Source: Adineta ricciae (Eukaryota; Rotifera; Eurotatoria; Adinetida; Adinetidae). Taken from it: a stretch of 64,000 nt of DNA. Made by a program: the position numbers and the translations under genes. Positions 33,301 to 46,441 of the stretch are shown piece after piece (position 1 is the first letter of the stretch; the number at the start of each line of letters is the position of its first letter). Below the pieces are notes generated by a model. That model did no database searches. It saw only the letters and a list, made by a program, of their open reading frames with translations, and was not told the origin of the DNA. The stretch is from NCBI GenBank assembly GCA_905250025.1, contig CAJNOJ010000041.1, positions 62,001-126,000 of the forward strand, given 5' to 3'.

Positions 33301-35050
33301 TGAACTTGATCACGTATGATTGCCATTTTTGCTAATTGGATTAGATCCTTGAAAAGGCAAATTTATGAATTTCAACACGACAAACAACTGTATTACCTCT
33401 TCTGGCATGTCTGGATTAGAACGTAGCATTCGACTAGCAAACTTCGGTTGATTCAAATCGAAAGCCAACGATAAGTGTAATTTCAACGATGATAAACGTT
33501 GGTTTTGATTAGCTAAATATGCAATTAAACTTAGAATCTCGTTTCCGAACAACAACGATGAAGATTTACCTGTAACCAATGCTTCGAGCAGGTACAAAGA
33601 AAGATCATCATCTTCATCACAAACACGTATTTTTTTACATCGAGTGACAGCTAGATATGTTACTAATGTGATTAAATCTTCAGTTAAATCACTGCCAAGT
33701 AATTGATTGACCAAAACTTTCAATTCTCGAAGAAAAGTGCTTGTCAATACTCTGAAAGCAATGATCATTCACAGAATTCAATCGGATGTTCAACTAATAT
33801 GATCTACTTCATTTCTGAGCCATGGACACATGTTCCGCCACTTCGAATTTTATCACAAACCCAAGTGAGTACATCAGCTAATCCACCTGAGCCCTAGGAT
33901 ATATTGAAACTTTTCTTTTGGCTTCTTTCCATTTAACACCCCGTCTTACTCGAATAATGACTAATCCGAACTTTTTACGGTCAATTTCCGCGCTTAACAA
34001 TCGATGAATCGGTTCAACGTTCTCTACATCGCCACCATAGAGTAATATAATCTTCGGCACGCTAACTACAAACATATTTTTATTGATAAAACTATGGCAA
34101 TCGAAATGTTTCGCAACGTACCACATTCGCTCTTATCACTATCTCGTACTCGTCCAATTTCTTCCACACAGCGTTGTAAAATCGTCGTTCGATCGACTAA
34201 ATCTTCTTGTTTTCTACCATATAGAATAACACGTGATAAGCGTTTATTCAACACTCGATAATTTGCATAGCCACATGAACTTGTTTCAGTTTTCGCTTTA
34301 TCTCCAAAACCATTTGTAATTGCATTGGCTAGTGATTGATAATCATGTGGTGCATCTTCTAGCTGCAATGACAAAACTACTTTAAAAAACATGTTTACTC
34401 TCTCAAATAAATTCTTACAGGTACTGAAGGACAGACATCGTAACCAATTGTGACGAAACGTGAAAGAGGAATATCATTTGCAAGATATTGCTGTTTGGTT
34501 ATTTGAATAATACGTCCAGCAACTGAATCCTAGATGAATACAGATCCGCATTCTTAACATTTTCTTAGCGTGAAAATCTTTCTTACGTGACGGACATTAC
34601 TGAACAACCATGGGGCGCCTTGATCATTACTTAGTTTGTTTCTTCCTAAGAAAATCAAATGTGAGTAATACTTCTCGATGATCGATATTAATTACCTATG
34701 TCAAGTAGTAGTCGTGCAACTGACGCTGAAAATAGCTTTTCATTGAAATCATTCAATCGGTCACTTGAATTGCTAATTCCTCCTTTGAGGACGATAATTA
34801 TTTTGGGTGATGGTAAATCAAAAGCTTTGTTCTGAAACACCGTTTGAATGGCATGGCAAAGGTCTTCTTCGTGATTGAAGTAGACTAACTAGAAACATAG
34901 AAATAAAACAATCATCGTTAGATTATTCATAGTTCAACGAACTTGTGCTGACTTTTGACCACCAGGTTTCATTGCGACACGAGAATACGTAACATTAGCT
35001 ACTGTTGGAAGAATATTTTCATCGGTTAGCAACATTGGTAACGACGACAT
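30352..35050 (-). CDS. TRPM-family cation channel
   Basis: A gene of roughly twenty short exons. The N-terminal TRPM homology (SLOG-type) region includes GAPWLFSNVR, IPLSRFVTIGYDVCPSVP and KIIIVLKGGISN. Ankyrin-like helices follow, then the membrane domain. S6 reads AISNILLVNLLVAMF and is spliced over a 54-base intron to SNTFDRMYSKMDTLWKFHR, the TRP box of TRPM channels (consensus WKFQR). After it come EYTILAPLPPPLN and a C-terminal coiled coil (LRRREALAYESDVFEQAAKD) ending ASTMAE at 30352. There is no kinase or Nudix domain, so it resembles the short TRPM types. The start MSSLPMLLTDENILP at 35050 lies 14 bases after a TTTTAG acceptor-like site. These channels pass mono- or divalent cations in response to temperature, calcium or lipids; the stimulus here is unknown. 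Confidence 0.85.
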
Positions 35051-35319
35051 GAGAAATGATTTTCTAAAACAAAAAAAATATAAGAAAAACATGTCGATAA
35101 ATCATTATCTCGCCTATCTTTCTCATCGAATCGAAAGGTTCGCTATTTTCTTTTCACCCCATGTGACAAACAATATGGAGATAGACACATATGTATATGC
35201 ATCATCGGTGACAAACCAATCAATAATCTTTTCTCTCTCTCTCTCGATGATACAGTCAGATAAACAAATGTGAAGAAAAGAGTACATATGTATAGATATT
35301 TTCGGAGATAGATTTACCA
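35051..35319. promoter_or_regulatory. Intergenic between TRPM start and tRNA-Glu
   Basis: About 270 bases with a (CT)n run at about 35232-35247. It should contain the TRPM leader or promoter on the minus strand. No gene seen. Confidence 0.35.
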
Positions 35320-35391
35320 TCCGGTGTGGTCTAGTGGTTAGGATTGGACGCTCTCACCGTCTAGGCCCGGGTTCGATCCCCGGCACCGGAA
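35320..35391 (+). tRNA. trnE(CTC): tRNA-Glu (anticodon CTC)
   Basis: This 72-base tRNA folds fully. The acceptor stem TCCGGTG pairs with CACCGGA in seven pairs, with discriminator A at 35391. The D-arm region is TGGTCTAGTGGTTA (A box). The anticodon stem is GGACG/CGTCT around loop CTCTCAC, giving anticodon CTC at 35353-35355, which reads GAG. The T-arm CGGG-TTCGATC-CCCG contains a perfect B box. A run of T from about 35396 follows at once and would end RNA polymerase III transcription. The CCA end is not encoded, as expected in eukaryotes. Confidence 0.97.
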
Positions 35392-35394
35392 CTT

Positions 35395-35403
35395 CTTTTT
35401 TTT
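35395..35403 (+). terminator. RNA polymerase III T-run terminator
   Basis: An uninterrupted T run follows the tRNA-Glu within a few bases, the usual RNA polymerase III stop signal. Confidence 0.8.
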
Positions 35404-35638
35404 CTCGATACTTCTCGACTGAATACGTAAGATCTTATGCGTCAACTGAATTTTATTGGGCAGGTCATACAGTACGACGTGCTTAGGCAGACTAGCTGAA
35501 CTTGACTTTTTTTCGTCAATGATAGGTGTCACTTTGTCTCACTGTTCCCTAGTTGGCTGCCACTCTAATACAATAGAAACGCAAGAAAAAAAGCAAACTT
35601 TTTACGCATGTTTGTGTTATGTTGATAAGACGAAAGCG

Positions 35639-36442
35639 ATGAATCTAAACGATAATCATATAAGCCTTACCCATCGATCTTGCTCACCGCAAACAGATAA
35701 TTCCAATCCAGACTGTGATGATAGTGAAGACGAATCTGATCAAGACATTCAACATATTCTTCAGACAGTCGGCCGAAATGATTGTTCAATCTCATCGCCA
35801 GATTACTATGATTCGCGTCGCTATGAAATTATGTACGAAATGATGAACGTTGAAAAGCAATTCGATGAACTAAAAACGATTCTCTACGAGGAAAGTATTC
35901 TTTTTATTGACAGAAAACTACTTGCAATAGAAAACGAAGAAGCACCTGAATATCAACACGAATTAACTAAATTATACGATGAAATGAAGGTACATTTGGA
36001 TGTTGCCAAACGGCGGCACGAAATCGAACTTCAAGCACTAGAAAATGCGACCCAATCGGAACTGTTAAGTTTAAACCAAACGCTAGAAAATGATAAAGTT
36101 CTCTTATATCATCACATGCAAGAAAACCTCCAGGAACAGATCGACGAAATTGAAAATTTAAAGATGAAAAGTGAATTAAGTGCAAATATTTTACAAGAAA
36201 TTCATCCAAGTGAACATCAACATTCAATGAAACGTCGAGATGCAACTGATCCTACGAAAGCTACCAACCGAAAAAAAGCCCGAACAGCCGATAAAGATAA
36301 CTTGGCGATTTTTTATCAATTATCTGATATGAATATAGTTGAAGATTGGGCGATCATTCAGACGTCTCTCCAGCGATCAGCGATTATTTTAGATGAAAGT
36401 GATGGTGAAGAATCAGATATGCAAGACGATACAAACCATTGA
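35639..36442 (+). CDS. BRMS1L: BRMS1/BRMS1L-like Sin3-HDAC corepressor subunit
   Basis: A single exon encodes 267 residues. BRMS1 proteins are Sds3-family parts of the nuclear Sin3-HDAC complex. After an acidic N-terminus (DCDDSEDESDQDIQ) comes the family core: SRRYEIMYEMMNVEKQFDEL, then ENEEAPEYQHELTKLYDEM, which aligns with human BRMS1 (ECVSEMLDLEKQFSEL, ERAPEYTEPL). A long coiled coil follows (LENDKVLLYHHMQENLQEQI), then a basic nuclear-localisation-like stretch (NRKKARTADK) and the end motif IFYQLSDMNIVEDWAIIQTS, matching IVYMLQEIDILEDWTAI of BRMS1. The frame is open further upstream to near the tRNA, but similarity starts after 35639. The tRNA-Glu lies 250 bases upstream on the same strand. 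Confidence 0.88.
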   Translation: MNLNDNHISLTHRSCSPQTDNSNPDCDDSEDESDQDIQHILQTVGRNDCSISSPDYYDSRRYEIMYEMMNVEKQFDELKTILYEESILFIDRKLLAIENEEAPEYQHELTKLYDEMKVHLDVAKRRHEIELQALENATQSELLSLNQTLENDKVLLYHHMQENLQEQIDEIENLKMKSELSANILQEIHPSEHQHSMKRRDATDPTKATNRKKARTADKDNLAIFYQLSDMNIVEDWAIIQTSLQRSAIILDESDGEESDMQDDTNH

Positions 36443-37119
36443 GTAATGTGATAAAGCGTAGTTTTAAGAAAAACAACACATTTTTTCTAAACAAAATTAA
36501 CATGTGTCACAGTTTTTATCTTGATCTCGAATGTACGCCAAGAAAGTCATCTTCGTGATCACTCGAGACGTTTTACTTTTAACCTTTTGTTTTTCTTATC
36601 TCCACAGCGTATGCACAACAACACGACTTGATTTTTCTACTGAATTTTTGTGATATTTTTCTCAAATCTATCGTTGATTGTATCACGCGATACGCATGAT
36701 TATTGTCTTATTACGTTTTGTTTTTTGTTAAATACAGAACAGTTGTATCTAGACAACGCAAGACACTAGCTAAAACATGTACTTATTTCTCCTCGATAGA
36801 AATATTCACTTTATTTGTTTATTTGATGTATCCAGATGATCATCAATTCGCGGCGTGTTTTCGTTTCTTCGATATATAAACCTGGACGTCTATCTGTCTA
36901 TCTATATGACGAGGAGAAAAAGAAAATGGCGCTTTCAAGATAAAAGAAAGATAAGTAAATACATATTAGTTGACTTGATTCAAGTAGTACACCTATAGGT
37001 ACCAGATATTCATGTTGATATTCGATTGTTACTTTATTTTTTCTTTAATTTTGATATTATCTTGTTGTTTTTTTCTTTTTGTAGACAATTCCTATTGTTC
37101 CTGCTTATTTTAGCTATCA
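36443..37119. promoter_or_regulatory. Intergenic, acetyl-CoA carboxylase promoter side
   Basis: About 680 AT-rich bases between BRMS1-like and acetyl-CoA carboxylase. A TTATTTTAG acceptor-like site ends at 37113, six bases before the carboxylase ATG. No gene seen. Confidence 0.35.
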
Positions 37120-40100
37120 ATGGATAGAGATAGTAGCGAGAATGATTACCAATCGAATGTGGAAGATAAAACGAATCCTCAGTCGACCAGAGTCTCATTT
37201 GATCTTGATCCTGCTCAACATCGCGATGGTTTCGAAGAATCCTTAGAAGAAATCGATGAATTTCTTGAACTTTCGACGAATTCCACTGCTCAATCTATGT
37301 CATCAATGGACTCAGCGACAAATCTGAATAGCGATGGAGCTAATACTAAATCAACATTTCATAGCTCAGCCGTTGAAAATAAATCAAAACTGAAAGCCTG
37401 TAAACGGTACGTGCCAAACAATGTGCTCTTCCTTCCCCTCTCTTCACGTTTTCTAACAAGCACAGAATGAAAAAACACGATCGATATTTGCAACTGAAGG
37501 ACAAATGACGATTTTTTTGCATCACGTAATTGATTGATTTAGAAGAAATTTTCTTTTTTTCTTGTAGGAATATGTCAGGAATTTCATTTTCATCGATGAC
37601 ATCTTTCCGACAATCGTTCTCCGTATCGACTCCCAAAGAACTTTGCGATTTTCTGGGTGGTGGGCGCGTAATCAATAAAGTAATCGATAACACGGTTTTT
37701 TTCGATTGATTTATGGACGCTTTTCCCTTTAGATTCTTATTGCCAACAATGGTATTGCGGCTGTCAAGTGTATGCGATCGATCCGACGTTGGTCCTATGA
37801 AATGTTTCGTCAGGAGAACGCTATTAAATTTGTTGCTATGGTGACACCGGAAGATATGAAAGCAAATGCTGGTTCGTGTCTAGAGTTTTAGCATTTCTCC
37901 TATTGGTTATTTCGATTTTCCTAGAGTATATTCGATATGCTGATCATTATGTGAACGTTCAAGGTGGTCCGTCGCATATGAACTACTCTAATTGTGAGCT
38001 CATTCTTGATATTGCAAAACGATTTCCTGTAGAAGGTTTGTTTTATGCCATTCGAATGAATTAGATTCGAGTGAAATTAATGTTCATTTCAGCTGTTTGG
38101 GCTGGATGGGGCCATGCATCAGAAAACCCAAAATTACCCGAATTACTCCATCGTCATGGAATCGCTTTTATCGGCCCACCTGAACAGGCTATGTGGGCAT
38201 TAGGCGACAAGATTGCATCGAGTATTATTGCTCAGAGTGCAGATGTACCGACATTGCCTTGGAGTGGATCACGTAAGTTTCATGAATAGATGTCTAAATG
38301 AAGAAAGAAGGACGGTTTTCGAGAACTTGTCGATTAGTTTAAATGACTGTCTCTGTTAGATCTCAAACTCGATACTAGTGATCAGGATCGGGATTGTGTT
38401 AACGTACCCATGGATTTATATGAAAAAGCTTGCGTTACTGATGCAAAACAAGGTGTTGAAGTAAGTGTTTAATTCTTCATTCGACGAAGAAGCGACATCC
38501 ATCATTGTTTTCTTTTTCATGTTAGATTGCAGCTAAAATTGGTTTTCCCGTTATGATCAAAGCATCCGAAGGCGGTGGTGGTAAAGGAATTCGCAAGTCG
38601 ACTAGTCGAGATGATTTTGAAAATCTTTTCCGACAAGTAAGAAAATACTTTCGTTCGTAAAACAACTTTCATCGCTTGTTACCGCTTTAGGTACAAACCG
38701 AGGTTCCTGGCTCGCCCATATTTCTCATGAAATACGCTGACAGCTGTCGGCATTTGGAAGTACAAATTCTTGCTGATCAACGTGGCCAGGCGATATCGTT
38801 GTTTGGTCGAGATTGTTCAATTCAGCGACGACATCAGAAAATTATCGAAGAAGCGCCCGCAATCATAGCACCACCGGATATTCTTGAACAAATGGAAAAA
38901 GCGGCTGTACGTCTTGCAATGCTAGTCGGCTATGTCAGGTTTGTTTTTCTTCGAATTTATCTATTGAAATATCACAAAAATACGAATATTCTTCTAGTGC
39001 TGGAACAATCGAATATTTGTATAATCCAAATGATCAATCATTCTTCTTCCTTGAACTTAATCCTCGATTACAAGTTGAACATCCTTGTACAGAAATGGTT
39101 ACTGACGTCAATTTACCTGCATGTCAATTACAAGTAATGATCAACCATTATCCTATATATTTACATTTTTCCTTCAAAAGATCGCTATGGGTGTGAGTTT
39201 GCATCGAATCAAAGACATTCGACTTCTGTATGGCGAGGAACCATTTGGCATTTCACCTATTGATTTCAATGAACCACCGAATAAACCTTTACCGCATGGT
39301 CATGCCATCGCTGCTCGTATTACCAGTGAAAATCCGGATGAAGTAAGTGATGGAAATGCGCACAAGGATTATGGAGGAAATATTTTTTAGGGATTCAAAC
39401 CAAGTTCTGGAACAGTTGAAGAGTTGAATTTTCGCAGCCGACAAAATGTTTGGGGATATTTTAGTATATCATCAGCTGGTGGTCTACATGAATTCGCTGA
39501 TTCTCAATTTGGACACATTTTCTCACATGGCGATACACGAGAAGATGCTCGAGAGTTCGTTCGAACGAAGCTTTGATTATTGTTCATTTCTTTTACATTT
39601 TCTTTCTTTTTTCAGAAATCTTGTTGTTGCATTGAAAGAATTATCAATTCGAGGAAGTTTTCACTCGACTGGTAACGTCAAGCTATTTTTGGTATTTCCA
39701 TTCACCAATTCATTTTCATTGTTTTGCAGTGGAGATTCTAATCCGTTTACTAGAGACAGACGTATTTATTAACAATACAGTGAAAACAAGTTGGCTCGAT
39801 GGTCTCATTGCTGAACGTTTTCAAACCGAAAAGCCTGATATCATGATATCAATTGTCTGTGGTGCTCTACATGTTGCTGACGAAAAATTTCGAAGCAATT
39901 ATCAAAATTTTCAATCGTCACTCGAGCGGTAAAAACCCGCACTTCGCTCTTCTTCCTATTCTCAATCGATTCGATTTTCTAGTGGTCAGATATTATCAAT
40001 GAATACTCTATCGATTTCTGCGTATGTAGACTTAATCTACGAACAATTCAAATATCGATTACAAGTTAGTTTTTCGAATGACTTATTGTGAATATAAAAT

Positions 40101-43100
40101 GAGATTCTCTGTCGATCTTTAGGTAACTCAATGCGGTCCAAGCAGTTTTTTCATTGCGATGAACGATTCTTATGTTGAAGTGGAAGCCCATCGGTAAGTG
40201 TGAAAAGATGGAAATATTTTTTCTGAGCGAAGATATATTTTAGAATGAAAGATGGTGGAATGTTGATAAATCTAGATGGATCTAGTTATACAACATTTAT
40301 GAAAGAAGAAGTGGACAGTTATCGAATCATAATCAATAACAAATCATGTGTTTTCCAAAAAGAAAATGACCCATCCGTATTGAGGTAGATGAAAACTTAA
40401 CTTTTGGTGAACATTTCCTATCTTTTTGCATTTTAGATCACCATCTGCAGGAAAACTTCTGCACTATACGATCGAAGATGGTGGATCGGTTGAAGCTGGT
40501 CAAGTGTATGCTGAGATCGAAGTGATGAAAATGGTTACTGAATTGCGATGTCCGTCGAAAGGACAGTAAGGAAACGATTTATCTTTGAAATTACATGTCC
40601 GTTCATCTTTAGTCTTCAATGGCATAAACGTCCAGGCGCCATTCTTGATGCTTCGTGTATTCTCGCACGTATTATATTCGATGATCCTCGTGCTGTACAA
40701 CAGGCGATATCGTACGAGGGTAAATTCAGCTTTGAAATAACCAATCGTTCGATCAGTACAAAAGTGAATCAAGTATTTCAAAAAACCAAGGAAACTTTGG
40801 AAAATATTCTTCGTGGTTATACGTATCCTGAACCGTATTTTCGCGAACGACTCAGATTAACTGTGGAAAAGCTGTTCTCTATTCTTCGTGATCCATCTTT
40901 GCCTCTACTTGAAGTTGAAGAAATACTTTCCAATATATCTGAACGTATTCCGAAAGAAGTCGATAAAGAAATCAAAAAATTAATGAAAAGCTATCTGAGT
41001 AACTTAACATCCGTTCTCATTCAATTTCCATCCCAGTCCATCGCCACGTGTTTGGACAATTACGCAGCAAAATTAGAACGTCGTACTGATCGAGAGGTCT
41101 TCTTCACTACAGTTCAAAGTCTTGTACAACTAGTACAACGATATCGCACCGGTATTAAAGGACATATGAAAACGGTGATTACAGATTTAATCAGAAATTA
41201 CTTAAATGTCGAAACATTATTTCAATACGGACAATATGACAAATGTTTAACACATTTACGCGATAAACATAAGATTGAGATGCACAAAGTTGTCGAAATT
41301 GTCTTCTCACATGCGAATTACAATTCCAAGAACGCTTTAGTCATTATGTTGATTGATCTTCTATTCGAACGCGATCCACGATTAACTGATGAACTAACCA
41401 CTTTATTAAGCGAATTAACAATGTTAACACATACGAATAATGCTAAGGTTGCATTGAAATCTCGTCAAGTTTTAATCGAATTTCAACAACCGCCATATGA
41501 ACTACGATTGAATCAAGTTGAATCGATCTTTCTAAGTGCACTGGATATGTATGGACATAAATTGTGTCAAGATAATCTACAAGTAAATCATCGAACTATA
41601 ACGAAATTTGTTTGTTATGCATTCAATTTAGAAACTAATCCTTTCCGAAACAAGTATCTTCGATGTCTTACACACTTTTTACTACCATTCAAATTTACAA
41701 GTACGACAATCGGCACTTGAAGTAAGTTAAACCTTGCTATTGAATTTCGGCACATTTTGAAATGAACTCCTCAGGTCTATGTTCGTCGATCGTATATCTC
41801 CTATGATCTTCATAGTATCAAACATGGACTACTTTCTGATGGAACATCGACCGTTCAGTTTTCTTTGTATTTACCATTGAATCATCCTAATCGGTACCGT
41901 GTGACTTTGCTCTCGTTTGGTATTGTCAAATGAGGTTTCATTGTAGATTGTACGTACAAGAACATACAGTGCGGCGAGGAAGTTTCAGCGATGAAATGAT
42001 GATGCTGGACGGTGATGATCCACAATTATTCCGACGTAAAGGTATCATTGCTGCATTTGATAGTTTGGAACGAGCAAAAAAGTGAGTACTATTCGTAAAA
42101 AGCCCTAACTAGATTATATTTTGCTGAAAAAATTTAGTTGCTTTGATGAATTGTTAATTCCATTCACGGAGACATCTCCCATCACTCGTTCTTCAAAAAC
42201 AGGACGACGAGCAATACGTACACATAATCGACAAGGTTCATTCGATAACAAAACTGCTCAAAAATCCACATCAGACGTACGAACGCAAAACACCGTGTTC
42301 TTCAGACTAATTCATCTCAATTGCATTTCTAGATTGATCAAGCAACTAATCTCATATACGTCTTCATCAAAGATGATGCTAATCTTCAACAGAATCTGAA
42401 ATTAGAAGATATCTTCTTGGAATTTGTACAATCGAAAGTACGTCGAAAGATTTCCTTTCAATGAATTCTATTTTCGATATGCATAGAAACAAATCTGCAA
42501 TTCGAAAAACATTCGTCGAATTACATTTTCTCTGGCTACGAAAGTAAAGATTTTCAAATCAAAATACAACGAAAGCACTTGTGTCTTTCTAGCGACAATT
42601 TCCAATCTATTACACCTACCGCAAACGATTAGATGTAATTTCTCTTCTTATATCAAAAAGCAGGTTCACTAAACTATAATCTACTGTTTACTTTAGTTTG
42701 AAGAAGATAAAATCTTTCGAAATCTCGAACCAGCTCTCGCTTACCAACTCGAACTCTATCGTTTACGTTCATTTGACTTAGAATTCGTGCCGACATCGAA
42801 TCACAATATGCACATTTACCTCGGCAAAGCAAATGTTCACAATAAACAAAGTGAAACCGCTGATTATCGTTTATTCGCACGAACAATTATTCGTCACTCG
42901 GATTTAGTCACCAAAGAGACAAGTTATGAATATCTACAAAATGAAGCAGAACGACGTCTGCTCGAAGCTATGGATGAACTAGAAATTGCCTTCTCACATC
43001 CATTAGCAAACAAAACCGATTGTAATCACGTGTTCATGTGTTTTGTTCCAACAGTTTGCATTGAACCAACTAAATTAGAAGAAAGTGTTCGTGGAATGGT

Positions 43101-46100
43101 CCTCCGTTATGGTAAGCAAAATTCCTTATTTTAAACACAAAAATATGCACTCCCTCTTCCTGTAGGTATCCGTTTATGGAAATTACGTATTCTTCAAGCT
43201 GAATTAAAAATGAATATTCGCTTAGCTCAGGATTCCGAACCTACGCCTTTCCGTGTATTCATGACCTACGAAAGTGGCTACCATCTGGATATTTCCTTAT
43301 ACCGAGAGGTAACCAATCAATCAACAGGACAAACTATTTTTCAAACATACAACATTGGTAAAACCGGCCCGTTGGATGGTCGCGCATTACATGATCCTTA
43401 TCTAACAAAAGATCAACTACAATACAAACGTTTCACCGCTCAATCAAATAGTACGACTTACGTTTACGATTTACCTGAAATGTTCCGTCGCGCATTACTA
43501 CATTCATGGAAACAATATTTTGAACTGAATAAGTTAAAAGATCAAGCGATACCAAAAGATAATTTTATTTGCCAAGAACTTATTCTTGATAATTTCAAAC
43601 AAGATGAGAATAATTCATCGTCGATACTTTCTCCAGGTTCGATCTCGGCAACTAGTACACCAACCATCACAACAATCTCAACTCCTACTATAGACAGTGA
43701 ACATTCACCATCCACACCGACAAGTTCGACACCAATATCATTAGAAGCAACTTCACTGAACTCCGATGAAATCAATAAGAAATTGAAACAATGCGGTTTA
43801 GTTACTCGCACTCGTTCACCGGCAGAAAATGATTGCGGTATTGTTGCTTGGCGAGTCCATATGAAAACACCTGAATGTCCAGAAGGACGAACGATTATTG
43901 TCATTGCCAATGATATCACATACAAAATCGGGTCATTCGGTATAGATGAAGATTTATTATTTCAACGCGCATCGGAATTAGCACGGTTAGAACGTGTGCC
44001 ACGCATCTATGTTTCCGCAAACAGTGGTGCACGTATTGGTCTTGCTGAAGAATTAAAATTTCTCTACCATATTGCCTGGAATGATGCAAAAGACATTGAT
44101 AAAGGTATACGATATTTATATTTGACACCGCAAGATTACGCACGTGTATCGACATTGAATTGTGTACGAACAGAAGTTGTCAATGAAGATGGAGAGACAC
44201 GATATAAGATTGTCGATATTATCGGCAAAGAGAATAGTTTAGGTGTGGAAAATCTCCGTGGCTCAGGAATGATTGCTGGAGAAACTTCACTTGCTTACAA
44301 TGTCATCGTATGTTAAATAGATAAAACAGTGAAGTTCTTGTCATACTCATTTCTTTTTCTACTAGCCAACGATCAGTTTGGTCACGTGCCGCGCCGTTGG
44401 TATTGGTGCGTACCTCGTTCGACTCGGCTCGCGTGTTATACAAGTAGAAAATTCTCACATTATTCTCACTGGTGCAGGAGCATTAAATAAAGTTCTCGGT
44501 CGAGAAGTTTACAATAGTAATAACCAATTAGGCGGAACACAAATTATGTTCAATAATGGTGTAACGCATGATGTGGTTAAAGATGACTTTGATGGATGTT
44601 TACTTATATTACGTTGGCTTTCCTACATGCCGAAGACGATGTTACATCTACCACCGACACAGCCTATTTTACACGATCCAATCGATCGTCCAATTGATTT
44701 CATTCCAACGTCGACACCTTACGATCCGAGACACATGATTCAAGGGCGACAGTTAGCATCGTCGCAATCGAATCTAGGTCATTTGGATTCGAATATATCA
44801 ATGGCTGCTTCGTTTCAATCAGGTTTCTTTGACAAAGATTCATTTGTTGAAATTATGAAAGGTTGGGCTAAGACAGTTGTTTGTGGTCGCGCGCGTCTGG
44901 GCGGAATTCGTAAGTTGCTATTAGAGAGTGTCATTTTGTAATTAACTATCTCTTTCTCTCATCTTCAAGCGATGGGTGTCATTGCTGTTGAAACACGAAC
45001 AGTTGAAATGGAACAACCTGCTGATCCCGCAAATTTCGACTCCGATGCTCGTACCATTCAACAAGCCGGTCAAGTTTGGTTTCCTGATTCTGCATTTAAA
45101 ACAGCTCAAGCAATCAATGATTTCAAACGCGAAAACTTACCATTAATGATTTTCGCTAATTGGCGAGGTTTCAGTGGTGGAATGAAAGACATGTTCGATC
45201 AAATCATGAAATTTGGTGCTTATATTGTCGATGCGCTTCGAGAATATGAACAACCAGTTTTCAGTTATATTCCACCATTTGGTGAATTACGTGGCGGCGC
45301 TTGGGTTGTTATTGATCCAACGATCAACTTACGTTACATGGAAATGTACGCTGATCAATTGAGTCGTGGAGGTGTACTCGAACCAGAAGGTACTGTGGAA
45401 ATCAAATATCGTATGAAAGATTTAACACGTACAATTCATCGACTCGATCCGATTTGTCGAGATTTGATGAAAGAAATTTCGTCGTGCACGATAGGACAGA
45501 CTACGGTGAAAGAAGATCTTGAAAGACAAGTAGCTGAACGAGAAAAATTCTTACTACCGGTGTATCAACAAGCTGCTGTAATGTTCTGTGATCTACACGA
45601 TACTCCCGGTCGTATGTTAGAAAAAGGTGTCATTCGTGTAAGTATATTCATGGTCAATTGAATACAATCAACTCTTTCGTTTTCCATAAGGAAATTTTGG
45701 AATGGCGTACAAGTCGCGAGTTCTTTTACTGGAGATTAAAACGTCGTTTAGCTGAAAATAACATTATCAAAACAATGCTTTTACTCGAACCAACTATGAA
45801 TTACCAATCAGCGTCAATTTACATTCAACAGTGGTTTAATGAAGATCATCAAAATGATGTAAGCGAACATTTCCTTTCGTTACCATACATTCCATCCAAT
45901 GGCGTGTTTAGAATACACAATGGGCACAAGACAAGCTTGTTACCGAATGGTTCGAACAATTTCAAACGTCATCATCCTCGTCCTTTCATAGCCGTATGAT
46001 GACATTACAAAGAGAAAATGCTCGACAAGATGTTCAGCGGTTTGTTTTCCGTGTTTGATGCAAAATCTTTTGATTTCTTTTCCTTTTCAGATTACTTCAA

Positions 46101-46199
46101 ACATATCCTGATCTTCTGTCGGACATATTAACAGCTGTCAGCGGTGAACAACGCAGTGAACTGAATCGTATTTTGAACAGTCATGCAACTTCACAGTGA
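37120..46199 (+). CDS. ACC: Acetyl-CoA carboxylase (multidomain)
   Basis: About twenty exons over 9 kb encode the cytosolic enzyme that makes malonyl-CoA for fatty-acid synthesis. In order: a serine-rich N-terminus; KRNMSGISF, a match to the AMPK site of animal ACC; biotin carboxylase ([30 protein letters not shown], the ATP-grasp loop [34 protein letters not shown]); the biotin carrier EVMKM with the biotinylated Lys codon at 40528-40530; the long central domain; and the carboxyltransferase ([92 protein letters not shown]). The final exon ends [14 protein letters not shown], stop 46197-46199. Intron 1 (37407-37567, 161 bases) is long for this window. All domains look intact. Confidence 0.96.
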
Positions 46200-46441
46200 A
46201 CATGCAGATTTCCATCATTTAGTTTTCTTGTCGTATTTTTCCAACCTTTTAACTTGCTTTTGTTACTGATTTTTTCATTAGTTTCGCCTTCGATTCTATC
46301 TGATATCATCATCTCCTCTTTCTTTTTAAACAGGTGATTGTTTTTCTGACCAGTGCGTCATTGAACATCAATAAATGTTTACTCACGCATACACGTCGCA
46401 GTTTCTAATAAGAAAATTTGCTTTTTTGCAGAAAAAAAGAC

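Noticed and set aside
43542-44155. Minus-strand frames in the carboxyltransferase exon
   Set aside because: Shadow of the highly conserved acetyl-CoA carboxylase reading frame.
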